12,424 nt of DNA, taken from contig DATFYI010000283.1 of NCBI GenBank assembly GCA_035315125.1, forward strand, positions 1 through 12,424. Reading direction: 5' to 3'. The notes beneath the pieces are model-generated. The model did no database searches, was not told where the DNA came from, and worked only from the letters and a program-made list of their open reading frames with translations. Below, one piece after another: positions 1 to 7,692 of this stretch. The DNA comes from DATFYI01 sp035315125 (GTDB lineage Bacteria; Chloroflexota; Anaerolineae; Anaerolineales; Anaerolineaceae). Position 1 is the first letter of the stretch; each line of letters starts with the position of its first letter. A program made the translations under genes and the position numbers.

Positions 1-13
1 GAGTCTTGATCGG

Positions 14-1582
14 TTAAACTACTTTTTCCCGCCAGGTGTAAATCTGGTTTCGGCCATTGTTTTTGGCGATGTATAAGGCCGTGTCGGCCCGGTCGATCAA
101 TTCATCCAGGCCGGCCGGATCACCGGCATTCAATGTCGCCACCCCAAAACTGATCGTGGCCTGCAACGGCCCATTTCCGGTCTCCAAACGGTTACTCTCG
201 ATCACCTGGCGCAACCTTTCGGCAGTCTGAGATGCTTTTTCGGTCTCGGTTTCGGGCAGCATCAGGATGAACTCATCACCGCCATAACGCGCCATTATGT
301 CGAAAGAGCGTAACTGCTCGCCGCATTTTTGAGCCAAATTCAGTAGCATGTCATCCCCAGCGGCATGGCCGCAAGTATCATTGATGCTCTTAAAATGATC
401 CACATCCAAAATCAGGATCGACAGGGGATGCCCAAACCGGCTGGTGCGTTTGAATTCCTGGTTGGCCAGTTCGAAGAAATGGCGCCGGTTAAACAGACCG
501 GTTAGTGGATCGGTAATGGCTAATTGCTGCAGTTTTTCGTGGACACTCCTCTGCTCGGTGATATCTCTGAGCAGCAGAATTTGGCCAATTTGGATGGAGC
601 GGTTATCCAACAGTTGAGTAAAACGGGCTTCATAAAGCCGCCGGTGAAGGGCGCCATCCGTCTCCAACTCGAATTCTACAGGCTCCACAGCCAGGGCTTT
701 CTGGGCGGTCAATATGCTGCCCAATTCAGGGATCATTTCAGCCAGGCTTTTACCGATCACACTGCTTTTCGAGAGGAAGAAAGCGTTTTGGACGGTCGGG
801 TTAAAGTCAATTACACGCAGTTGGTTATCCAGCACAATCACTCCATCCCGCAGATTTTCGACCAAGGTATCCCTGGCAACCGGCACAATATCAAACAAGC
901 GATAGCGAAAAAGGGCCCAACCCACGATCAGGTTGCCGACAGCGAAGGACAACGGTGTAATATCCTGCAATTGGTAGGGCGCCAGTTGCAGCATGGTGAT
1001 CACTGTTGTCAACCAGGGGATGCTCACGCCCAACAGTATTGTAGCTACCTGGTAGCGATAGATGCGCGGCGCTGTGAAGAAATTTGCCGCCAGAAAATAG
1101 GTTCCCAGCAGCAGGACTGCATAGGCATAGATCGGATAGGACCACAGTGCAATTCCATCGCCAAAAACCAACTGCGGCAAAGGGTATCCGGACGCGATGT
1201 GAACATCGCCCCGAAATAGACCTGTCCATGGATCCGTCCAGACTACAATCAGGATCAGGATTGGGATCACGGCTGCCAATGCCCAGGTGCGGCGCGCATG
1301 CCGCGGCCTACGCCCGGTATATTCCGTACAAAAGGCCAGATACGCAAGAGGCACGCCCACTGCGCCTATGAACTGGACGCTATTCCAGAAGATCATACCA
1401 TCCAGAGTCCCACTTAAGCGTTGGGCCATATAACCGGCCGTCCAGATGGTTTCGAGCAGCGCCAGGATCGCCAGATATAACCCGCCCGGTACCGAACGAT
1501 GGCGATAAGCATACACGCCAACCGCTAGGGAGATGAGCGCCGAACCCAGGTAAGGTAATAAAAAAGCGACTATGGCAATCAT
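14..1582 (-). CDS. Membrane diguanylate cyclase: 7TM sensor, PAS, GGDEF
   Basis: Probable diguanylate cyclase making cyclic-di-GMP from two GTP at the inner face of the membrane. Residues 1-230 contain about seven hydrophobic helices (roughly 4-24, 33-53, 68-88, 100-116, 145-168, 178-198, 208-226), resembling the seven-helix N-terminal region found on some histidine kinases. A PAS domain follows (about 238-345, beginning RDGVIVLD), then a linker and a full GGDEF domain (about 352-515). The metal/GTP motif DVDHFKSIND is at 393-402 and the intact active-site GGDEF at 434-438. RSFD at 425-428, five residues before GGDEF, is a canonical inhibitory I-site, so product feedback inhibition is expected. 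The ATG at 1582 has GGAAG about 8 nt upstream. The gene is divergent from the hydrolase at 1721. The ligand sensed is unknown. The stop lies 13 nt from the window edge. Confidence 0.93.
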   Translation of the reverse strand: MIAIVAFLLPYLGSALISLAVGVYAYRHRSVPGGLYLAILALLETIWTAGYMAQRLSGTLDGMIFWNSVQFIGAVGVPLAYLAFCTEYTGRRPRHARRTWALAAVIPILILIVVWTDPWTGLFRGDVHIASGYPLPQLVFGDGIALWSYPIYAYAVLLLGTYFLAANFFTAPRIYRYQVATILLGVSIPWLTTVITMLQLAPYQLQDITPLSFAVGNLIVGWALFRYRLFDIVPVARDTLVENLRDGVIVLDNQLRVIDFNPTVQNAFFLSKSSVIGKSLAEMIPELGSILTAQKALAVEPVEFELETDGALHRRLYEARFTQLLDNRSIQIGQILLLRDITEQRSVHEKLQQLAITDPLTGLFNRRHFFELANQEFKRTSRFGHPLSILILDVDHFKSINDTCGHAAGDDMLLNLAQKCGEQLRSFDIMARYGGDEFILMLPETETEKASQTAERLRQVIESNRLETGNGPLQATISFGVATLNAGDPAGLDELIDRADTALYIAKNNGRNQIYTWREKVV

Positions 1583-1613
1583 TACTAATCTTCCGGTACT
1601 AACAGACTATCCC

Positions 1614-1641
1614 TTGACAATGGCTATTTAGAAGTTAAACT
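1614..1641 (+). promoter_or_regulatory. Putative sigma70 promoter for the cysteine hydrolase
   Basis: A perfect -35 box TTGACA (1614-1619) is followed after 16 nt by TAAACT (1636-1641, four of six matches to TATAAT). Transcription would start near 1648, giving a leader of about 70 nt before the ATG at 1721. It lies in the 138-nt divergent spacer shared with the membrane diguanylate cyclase. The call rests on consensus matching only. Confidence 0.5.
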
Positions 1642-1720
1642 GAGAAATCAAATGGACAGAGATTTATGTAGGATGGTTTATTTAATTATCCACATTTAGT
1701 TCAAATAGTCAGGTGCAGCT

Positions 1721-2431
1721 ATGAGTGAAAATGTTTTATCTTCCCAATCCCAGCCATTTATCGACTACCTGGAGGAGTGGCTGGCGGCCCTCCCGGATCT
1801 CTCACTGGATCAGGCCGTTGTAAACCCGGACCTGACTGCGATTGTATCTGTCGACGTAGTAAAAGGTTTCTGCAATTTCGGCCCACTGGCCAGCCCGCGC
1901 GTTGCAGCCATCGTAGCTCCGATTGTAACCCTGTTTAAAGCGGCTTGGAGCGCCGGCATGCACCAGATTTTATTTGTCCACGAAGATCACGAACCTGATG
2001 CGGTCGAATTCAGCGCCTGGCCTCCTCATTGTGTGCGCGGCACGGCTGAAGCTGAGCCTGTAGATGAAATTTCCTCCTTGCCGTTTTTCAGCCAGATGGT
2101 CGATCTGCCCAAAAACTCGATTTCGTCCGCACTGAACACCGGCTTGAACGATTGGCTTTCCGGCCATCCCTGGGTGCATACTTTCATCGTGACCGGCGAC
2201 TGTACCGATTTGTGCACCTACCAGCTGGCCATGCATCTACGACTGGATGCGAATGCCCGCCAGCTCCAACGCAGGGTGATCGTACCAGCAGACTGCGTGG
2301 ACACATATGATCGCTCTATCGAAACTGCACGGTTGGAAGGCGGCTTGCCTCACCCCGCAGCGCTGACCCAGGCCTTATTCCTGTACCATATGGCGTTGAA
2401 CGGTATAGAAATTGTAAAGTGCATTGATTAA
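1721..2431 (+). CDS. Isochorismatase-family cysteine hydrolase, nicotinamidase-like
   Basis: Cytosolic hydrolase of the isochorismatase/nicotinamidase superfamily, 236 aa. The catalytic triad of the family is readable: Asp45 in SVDVVKGF, Lys131 in DLPKNS, and the nucleophile Cys165 in GDCTDLCTYQ. The segment around 99-108 (AWPPHCVRGT) matches the nicotinamidase signature in which the His (His103) binds the metal. The other metal ligands would come from HEDHEP (87-92), which differs from the DWHP form of classic PncA. The likely reaction is amide hydrolysis, possibly nicotinamide to nicotinate in NAD salvage, but substrate cannot be fixed from sequence. About 38 residues precede the core, slightly longer than minimal PncA. 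The ATG is preceded by AGGTG at 1711-1715. Its stop codon overlaps that of the converging diguanylate cyclase gene. Confidence 0.85.
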   Translation: MSENVLSSQSQPFIDYLEEWLAALPDLSLDQAVVNPDLTAIVSVDVVKGFCNFGPLASPRVAAIVAPIVTLFKAAWSAGMHQILFVHEDHEPDAVEFSAWPPHCVRGTAEAEPVDEISSLPFFSQMVDLPKNSISSALNTGLNDWLSGHPWVHTFIVTGDCTDLCTYQLAMHLRLDANARQLQRRVIVPADCVDTYDRSIETARLEGGLPHPAALTQALFLYHMALNGIEIVKCID

Positions 2432-3699
2432 ACCTGAGACGCACCTTCTGGCTTGCCTTCCGTATTCTCTTTCACCTTTGAACGGCGCCGGTATCTTAAG
2501 CGGTACATGGCATCATCCGCCCGCTTAAACAGGTCGCCCATTTGTTTTACATCGCGGGCAGTGGCAAAGCCGGAGGATAATGATAAGGGCATATCCGGAG
2601 TTTTTATCTGCTGCAAGGTGGTCAAATGATTGATCCGCTCGGTGACCTGCTCGGCAATATCACTGTCGGCCTGGCATAACAGGATGCCAAACTCATCTCC
2701 GCCCAGGCGGGCTACAATATCCTCAGCACGGCAGGCGTTTTTCAAGACCTCGGCAGCATTGCGTAGCAGGGCATCGCCTACTTCATGTCCGCAGCGATCA
2801 TTTACCTTTTTCAACCCGTCTACATCTACCATGATCAGGCTGGCCGGAAACTGGTTGATCGAGCGGATCTGGCCCAGTTTAGCTTCGAAATAAGCCCGGT
2901 TATATAATCCAGTCAGCCCATCGTGCGTGCTGAGCTGGCGAAGCTCATCCTCTTTGCGATGGGCTTCAGTGATATCGTGGAAATTCCAAATACGGGCCGA
3001 GCCACCGCTTCCTAACAATAGCTGCCGGGAGTGACATTCCAATATCTTGCCGTCAAGTAATTCCAGGTAGTCGTAGGTTTCTAAGGTAACCTTTTTGCTG
3101 ACAGACTTTACGATCTGCAAAAAGCGGTGCGGGTGCTTGAGATGCCGTGTAATGCCAACCAGCCAATCGTTACTTTCCGCATCGAAGTTCTCTGGCGTCT
3201 CTTGCCATAAAAGGCTCATACGCTGGTTTTGATAAATCATCTTCCCTTTTTCGTCTACCACCAGCACGCTATGTTGAGTTGCATCTAAAATATTATCCAG
3301 CATCGAGCGGTACCAACCCAACTGCTCCAAGCTGGTGCCCTTTTCGCCCATATCCTGCAAAAGGGCCATGCGGTTAACCTGTCCCTGTCCATCATGGTAG
3401 GCCGGGCTGATCTGAATGCGTATATAAATGCCAGGGAAAAAAGGGTCATTGAATAGTTCGAGCTTTTTAGCTTCCGAGGCCGGTGTGCTTGAAAGCAGTT
3501 CCACAACCCTGGTCAAAATCTGTGCGGCATGCTTGCCTAACGGAGTAGCATCCGTCTGGTTAATCAATCCAAGAGCGGCGCGGTTCACATTAACCAATAT
3601 GTTCAATTGATCAAAAATAAAGATGGCTCCAGGGAAATAGTCAAGCGGAATAGTGCTCAATTTACCTGGATAGGCAGGTATTGAACCCCAATCAACCAT
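2428..3699 (-). CDS. Soluble PAS-PAS-GGDEF diguanylate cyclase
   Basis: Predicted cytosolic diguanylate cyclase of 423 aa with no membrane segment. Residues about 18-118 look like a PAS domain (FPGAIFIFDQLNILVNVN). A second PAS-like domain spans about 133-245 (SVLVVDEKGKMIYQNQ) and ends in the usual WNFHDITEAHRKEDELRQL junction. The GGDEF domain is about 252-410, with DVDGLKKVND at 292-301, an intact GGDEF at 333-337 and an I-site RAED at 324-327. Catalysis and product inhibition are therefore both expected. The last 20 residues are a charged tail starting with basic RYRRRSK. The start at 3699 has only a weak Shine-Dalgarno (GGCGG close, AGGG about 15 nt away), so the exact start is uncertain. 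It shares its 3' end with the cysteine hydrolase gene. The signal sensed is unknown. Confidence 0.9.
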   Translation of the reverse strand: MVDWGSIPAYPGKLSTIPLDYFPGAIFIFDQLNILVNVNRAALGLINQTDATPLGKHAAQILTRVVELLSSTPASEAKKLELFNDPFFPGIYIRIQISPAYHDGQGQVNRMALLQDMGEKGTSLEQLGWYRSMLDNILDATQHSVLVVDEKGKMIYQNQRMSLLWQETPENFDAESNDWLVGITRHLKHPHRFLQIVKSVSKKVTLETYDYLELLDGKILECHSRQLLLGSGGSARIWNFHDITEAHRKEDELRQLSTHDGLTGLYNRAYFEAKLGQIRSINQFPASLIMVDVDGLKKVNDRCGHEVGDALLRNAAEVLKNACRAEDIVARLGGDEFGILLCQADSDIAEQVTERINHLTTLQQIKTPDMPLSLSSGFATARDVKQMGDLFKRADDAMYRLRYRRRSKVKENTEGKPEGASQV

Positions 3700-3748
3700 T
3701 GAACCGCCATTTCCCTGAAAGGGACAAATAACCCCCCATTTGATACCT

Positions 3749-3777
3749 TATATAGACACTTCTTCCTGTATCAGCAA
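3749..3777 (-). promoter_or_regulatory. Possible promoter for the soluble diguanylate cyclase
   Basis: Read on the minus strand, TTGCTG (3777-3772) is followed after 17 nt by TATATA (3754-3749). Start of transcription would fall near 3742, about 40 nt before the ATG at 3699. The -35 box matches only three of six positions, so this is a weak consensus call. Confidence 0.3.
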
Positions 3778-3986
3778 TGAGTTGAAATATTTACATACCA
3801 ATCTATAGTATTGTTTTATGGTTGTCCAGCCGGGAACGCCTAACAATATTGTATGTTGTGCAAATATCAGGCCATATTTTTATCAAAACATATTTTAACA
3901 TAACAATGGGCTAAAATGGGTAAAATACGCCGCAGCTTGTCAGTAACCCAACCAAAGATAGATATCCGTCCAATCGCCTATTGAAA

Positions 3987-3996
3987 ATGGTATACT
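3987..3996 (+). promoter_or_regulatory. Putative extended -10 promoter of xseA operon
   Basis: TATACT at 3991-3996 is directly preceded by TGG, forming an extended -10 element. No good -35 box sits 16-18 nt upstream, which is typical for extended -10 promoters. A start near 4003 would give a leader of about 18 nt before the ATG at 4021. It would drive xseA, xseB and the PAP2-family gene. Confidence 0.5.
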
Positions 3997-4020
3997 AAAA
4001 ATCGCCAGAAATGAGACAAC

Positions 4021-5253
4021 ATGGAATTTAACCAGCCAATCTTACCCTCCATTGCGTTGGGCGTAGCCGACCTGACCCGTTACTTACGCCAACTCCTGGA
4101 AAGTGATGAGATATTGCAGGATATTTGGGTACAAGGTGAAATTTCCAACCTGTCTCGCCCCAGTTCCGGCCATATTTATTTCACCCTCAAAGATGAAAAC
4201 GCTGCTTTAAGGTGTGTGATTTGGCGCTCTACCAATTTCAAATTGAAGCTGGGAATACAAAACGGGGCGGCCGTAGAAGCGCACGGCCATATCAGCATCT
4301 ACGAACGAGATGGAAATTACCAATTATATGTGGATGGCATCCGCCTGGCTGGAGAAGGCTGGCTTTATCAGGAATTTATGCGGCTAAAAGCCCGGCTGGA
4401 AGCCGAAGGCCTGTTCGATACGGAAAGGAAACGTGCTATACCGGCCCGTCCTGTACGAATTGGCATTGTCACTTCGCCCACCGGAGCGGCTCTGCAGGAT
4501 ATCCTGAATACTTTGCGAAAACGTTACCCGCTGGCGGAAGTGATCATATCTCCGGCTGCCGTGCAAGGAGAAGATGCCCCACTCCAAATCGTAGCCGCTA
4601 TCCAGCTCTTAAACCACTACGAACACCCGGATGTCATCCTGCTGGGACGCGGCGGCGGCTCGTTGGAGGATTTATGGGCATTCAACGATGAACGGGTCGT
4701 GCGTGCCATTGTAGCCTCTGAGGCACCTGTCATCAGTGGGATCGGTCACGAAACCGATTTCACCCTGGCAGATTTTGCAGCTGATCTGCGCGCCCCCACA
4801 CCCACCGGAGCAGCCGTGCTGGCTACCCCAGATATAGCCGACCTGCGGGTTGATTTCTTGCAACGTCTTAATCAGCTTAATAACAATTTCGTTAATCTCA
4901 TCAGTTCCTACCAGGTTCGATTAGCCGATATGCAGTCACTTCTATCCCGTTCATCCCCTTTGTGGCTGGTTCAAAATGACCGCCAGCGTCTGGATGAAAT
5001 TAATGAACGAGCGGCCCGCACCCTGGAGCACGCCTTACAATTAAGGCGGGCGCACCTGCAAGGAAGACAGGAAAGATTACTGGCGCTCAACCCCATGGCA
5101 GTTTTACAACGAGGTTTTGCTATTGTGCGTCAGAAAGACGGTGCTCTGATCCAAAGCATCCAGCAGGTACACCCCGACCAACAAATTGAGGTGAATTTGG
5201 TAAACGGTAAATTTGGGGCGCGAGTTGAAGGCAAGCCCTATCCATCCCAATGA
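4021..5253 (+). CDS. xseA: Exodeoxyribonuclease VII large subunit
   Basis: Catalytic subunit of exonuclease VII, a cytosolic single-strand DNA exonuclease acting with several XseB copies in repair and recombination. At 410 aa it is a normal, slightly short family member (E. coli about 456). Residues about 10-110 form the OB-fold DNA-binding domain, with the hallmark WVQGEISNLSRPSSGHIYF. The catalytic domain contains RIGIVTSPTGAALQDIL (146-162), LLGRGGGSLEDLWAFNDE (207-224) and SGIGHETDFTLADFAADLRA (239-258). The residues reported as essential in E. coli (D155, R205, H238, D241) correspond to D160, R210, H243 and D246 here, all with the same offset of five. A helical C-terminal part (about 280-360) and the ending PMAVLQRGFAIVR complete the family architecture. 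The stop overlaps the first possible start of xseB in ATGA. Confidence 0.97.
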   Translation: MEFNQPILPSIALGVADLTRYLRQLLESDEILQDIWVQGEISNLSRPSSGHIYFTLKDENAALRCVIWRSTNFKLKLGIQNGAAVEAHGHISIYERDGNYQLYVDGIRLAGEGWLYQEFMRLKARLEAEGLFDTERKRAIPARPVRIGIVTSPTGAALQDILNTLRKRYPLAEVIISPAAVQGEDAPLQIVAAIQLLNHYEHPDVILLGRGGGSLEDLWAFNDERVVRAIVASEAPVISGIGHETDFTLADFAADLRAPTPTGAAVLATPDIADLRVDFLQRLNQLNNNFVNLISSYQVRLADMQSLLSRSSPLWLVQNDRQRLDEINERAARTLEHALQLRRAHLQGRQERLLALNPMAVLQRGFAIVRQKDGALIQSIQQVHPDQQIEVNLVNGKFGARVEGKPYPSQ

Positions 5254-5507
5254 AAGTGAAGTGCGAAATGCAAAAATCTAACACCCCAGTGAACGAATTA
5301 TCCTACGAACAGGCTTTTTCGGAGCTAGAAACCATCGTGAGCGCGCTCGAAACCAGCCAGCCTTCCTTGGAAGATGCCATGAATCTGTTCGAACGTGGCC
5401 AGAACCTGGCTCAACGCTGTGCGGCATTGTTGGATCAGGCTGAGCTCAAGGTCAGACAATTATCCGATCAAAATAACCTTTCAAATACGGATGAAGGGGA
5501 TTCGTAA
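5250..5507 (+). CDS. xseB: Exodeoxyribonuclease VII small subunit
   Basis: Small helical subunit that binds along the XseA C-terminal helices. The 85-aa product contains the family core ELSYEQAFSELETIVSALET followed by LEDAMNLFERGQNLAQRCAALLDQAE, predicted to form a two-helix hairpin. The length fits the family (E. coli 80 aa). Start choice is not settled: ATG at 5250 overlaps the xseA stop (ATGA) and favours coupling, while an in-frame ATG at 5268 would give 79 aa and a more typical N-terminus. Neither has a strong Shine-Dalgarno. The stop TAA at 5505-5507 shares its last base with the ATG of the next gene. Tight packing indicates co-translation with xseA. Confidence 0.95.
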   Translation: MKVKCEMQKSNTPVNELSYEQAFSELETIVSALETSQPSLEDAMNLFERGQNLAQRCAALLDQAELKVRQLSDQNNLSNTDEGDS

Positions 5508-5956
5508 TGCTGCTGGGTCTCTTCCAAAACCGCGTTTTAATTGCCGGTTTGACTGCCTGGTTCATTGCCCAGATTGTCAAAGTTCCAATCGAATATCTGA
5601 TAAAACATCGCTGGAACTGGGCGTTATGGTTCAGCACCGGGGGAATGCCGAGTTCACACTCGGCGCTAATGACCAGTACCATGCTGGCAACCGGCCTGTA
5701 CGTAGGGTTCGACTCGCCTATCTTTGCCCTGGCCGTTGCCGTAACAATGGTGATAGTTTACGATGCGGCTGGTGTGCGGCGGCAGGCCGGTTTCCATGCT
5801 CAAAAAATTAATCTGCTGATTAATGAGATTTTCAGCGGCCAGCCTATTTCGGAGGAGACCCTTAAAGAAGTAATCGGTCACACGCCGCGCGAGGTGATGG
5901 TAGGTGTTTTATTGGGATTTGCGGTGGCAATTCTGATCTGGATGTTATGGCACTAA
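5507..5956 (+). CDS. Divergent PAP2-family membrane protein (DUF212)
   Basis: Small integral membrane protein (149 aa) of the divergent PAP2 family, which includes B. subtilis YuiD. It shows the family motifs GGMPSSHSA (45-53), DAAGVRRQAG (86-95) and GHTPREV (124-130), with hydrophobic helices at about 8-25, 55-67, 70-88 and 131-148. PAP2 relatives dephosphorylate lipid or isoprenoid phosphates and the MPSSHS segment resembles part of that active site, but the reaction of this subfamily is, as far as I know, not firmly established. A strong Shine-Dalgarno AAGGGGA (5494-5500) sits 6 nt before the ATG, which overlaps the xseB stop. The gene ends in a four-base overlap with the converging herA. 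It could act in lipid or undecaprenyl recycling; this is inferred only from the family. Confidence 0.92.
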   Translation: MLLGLFQNRVLIAGLTAWFIAQIVKVPIEYLIKHRWNWALWFSTGGMPSSHSALMTSTMLATGLYVGFDSPIFALAVAVTMVIVYDAAGVRRQAGFHAQKINLLINEIFSGQPISEETLKEVIGHTPREVMVGVLLGFAVAILIWMLWH

Positions 5957-7683
5957 AATCCCAACTCTTTTAAAATATCGGCCTCAGTGCGGTTGCCAGC
6001 GGACTTTCCCGATAATTCATCCCAGAAGCGTTGGTCATAGCGGCGTGATCGCACCGGGATGGGCATAGGTACCCCCCAACCCAACAGCAGCACTTCTTCT
6101 TTGGGCTGTAAGCGGGAAAGCATGCCCCGCAATGCATCTCGACCAGCCAACCCGGAAAGAACGGCCTGTACGTCGTTCTCATCCCCTAACCAACCCGAAA
6201 TGCGCGTGCCCAACTGCGAGAGGACTTCGTCGTAAATTTGGGAAGGGCGCTGATCGATAATCAACAGGGTTACGTAATATTTACGCATCTCACGGGCAAT
6301 TGTGCTGAAAGTGGTCTGAGCTGCCATCTCACGATTAAGCAGCTTATGAGCCTCTTCCACCACTACAACCAGTTGGCGCGGTTCTTTTTCGCCATGCTGT
6401 CCGCTGCGGAAAGTATTGGTGCGTTCTTCCCAGGTAGCCCGGATTAAGCGTGTCAGCAAATTAGTCACCAGTAGATAATCGAGATCGCTGTCAAAATCGC
6501 CAAAAGAGAGAATGACGTGCTGGCCGCCCTCAAGAGCTTTGATAATCTCTCTCAGGCTGTCTGCTGCCGGTCGTTCAACGATATAGGGTTTGTTAAAAAG
6601 GCGGTTGAGCTTGGAATGCAGCCCTTCAGCAGCCGCTACGTTGACGCCGACCTCGTTTGCCCAGGCTGCCACACTGCCGGGGGCTGGGACGCGCTTGCCT
6701 TCATCGGTCTCGACGGTGGTGCCCACATCCATGGCTTTGAACTCACGGAACCAGGCAGCCGCGCCAAAAGAATGTTGTAGCGCCTCTAGAGTAGTAGGCG
6801 TTGTCTCTTTCAAATTCAGCTCGCGCGTCAACAACTCAACATCTTCAGGTTGAATGTCCTTTTCTGCGATTTCGAGCTGGAAATCTGGAGATTGGCCGCG
6901 TATCGTAGCGTTACGACCCAACCCGACGATGCGAACCTTGCTATGGAACTTTGTTTTCAGGCCAATCACCCGCTGGTTGGTGTCCGAAGCTGTATCATCG
7001 AAACCATACTCATTATGCATGTCGAAGACCAACACAGAAGCCTTGTTGTAATGGATCAGACCTGCCAGAATGATGCGGGTGAGGAATGATTTACCGGTAC
7101 CGGTTGCCCCAAAAATCCCGGCTGAGCGCTGTACGAATTTTTCCAGGTTGATGCAGACTGGCAGGTCTTGCTCACGGGTGTTACCCACCACAAAATTACC
7201 TTCCTTTTCCGGTTTGCCAAAGACCTCAGCAATATTCCCGGCATCCGCCAGACGCACCAGGGCATGATGCGATGGGATGGTCTTGGGTGGGATGGGACGA
7301 TTTTTTCCCTCAGGCTGAGCGGCGCTCCAGGCCAGATAGCGGGGAGAATCCAGCTCAGGGCCGGTCTCTTGCATCAAAGCCGGCAACACCACCAGATTGG
7401 TATAGAGAGTCTGGCCATGCAGCAGGCTGGCCAAACCAGGTGGTAATCTTGTTTCACTTTGCTCATCGGCAAAACGTGGGTCGGTCGAGCCAAGCTGCAG
7501 ATCGGTTACCAGACCGTAAAAGGACCAATCCCCGCTTTTTATCACCACAAAGCTGCCTTCCTGCACCTGCTGCGGCGGCACCGTCAGCCGCACGTTCAGA
7601 TTGTCCTTCAAGCCGCCGCCAACCACGTAGCCGATGGTTTGATTTTTGGGGAGTTCGTTTTTTATAGGGATATTCGCTGCCAT
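5953..7683 (-). CDS. herA: HerA-type DNA translocase/ATPase with N-terminal HAS barrel
   Basis: Hexameric DNA-pumping ATPase of the HerA/FtsK superfamily that partners NurA in DNA end resection. Numbering from the chosen start: HAS-barrel about 12-95 (TIGYVVGGGL...YGLVTDLQ), Walker A GATGTGKS at 192-199, FDMHNEYGFDD near 220-230, Walker B VVVVEEAH at 439-446 with paired acidic residues, and a motor motif IIDQRPSQI around 475-483. The C-terminal segment GWGVPMPIPVRSRRYD (about 535-550) fits the brace region of HerA. I chose the ATG at 7683 (576 aa): it has GAGGTG just upstream and follows the previous stop by 7 nt. The longest frame starts 13 codons earlier at 7722, which would overlap the neighbour by 32 nt without a ribosome site. 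It is last in the nurA operon. HerA ATPases also occur in phage-defence modules, but the nurA linkage argues for a repair role. Confidence 0.93.
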   Translation of the reverse strand: MAANIPIKNELPKNQTIGYVVGGGLKDNLNVRLTVPPQQVQEGSFVVIKSGDWSFYGLVTDLQLGSTDPRFADEQSETRLPPGLASLLHGQTLYTNLVVLPALMQETGPELDSPRYLAWSAAQPEGKNRPIPPKTIPSHHALVRLADAGNIAEVFGKPEKEGNFVVGNTREQDLPVCINLEKFVQRSAGIFGATGTGKSFLTRIILAGLIHYNKASVLVFDMHNEYGFDDTASDTNQRVIGLKTKFHSKVRIVGLGRNATIRGQSPDFQLEIAEKDIQPEDVELLTRELNLKETTPTTLEALQHSFGAAAWFREFKAMDVGTTVETDEGKRVPAPGSVAAWANEVGVNVAAAEGLHSKLNRLFNKPYIVERPAADSLREIIKALEGGQHVILSFGDFDSDLDYLLVTNLLTRLIRATWEERTNTFRSGQHGEKEPRQLVVVVEEAHKLLNREMAAQTTFSTIAREMRKYYVTLLIIDQRPSQIYDEVLSQLGTRISGWLGDENDVQAVLSGLAGRDALRGMLSRLQPKEEVLLLGWGVPMPIPVRSRRYDQRFWDELSGKSAGNRTEADILKELGF

Positions 7684-7686
7684 GAT

Positions 7687-7692
7687 CACCTC
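7687..7692 (-). promoter_or_regulatory. Shine-Dalgarno deciding the herA start
   Basis: On the minus strand GAGGTG lies 3 nt before the ATG at 7683 (5 nt from GAGG). It overlaps the TGA stop of the upstream HAS-barrel gene (7693-7691), suggesting translational coupling. This favours 7683 over the in-frame ATG at 7722. Confidence 0.75.

Larger units (their letters stand above)
3700..4020. other. Divergent AT-rich intergenic spacer
   Basis: This 321-nt spacer separates the minus-strand diguanylate cyclase from xseA. I find no coding frame or RNA gene. It carries the putative promoters at 3749-3777 (minus) and 3987-3996 (plus), a short palindrome ACAATATTGT at 3843-3852, and AATGGG repeated at 3905-3910 and 3915-3920, ten bases apart. 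No strong terminator hairpin is visible. Confidence 0.6.

Noticed and set aside
524..1219. 231-aa open frame on the plus strand inside the membrane diguanylate cyclase gene
   Set aside because: It is antisense to a gene with clear membrane, PAS and GGDEF domains. Its translation shows no domain and its length is explained by the codon bias of the real gene.
7272..7667. 131-aa plus-strand frame opposite herA
   Set aside because: Antisense shadow of the herA N-terminal coding region, with Trp/Gly/Pro/Ala-rich unstructured translation and no family resemblance.
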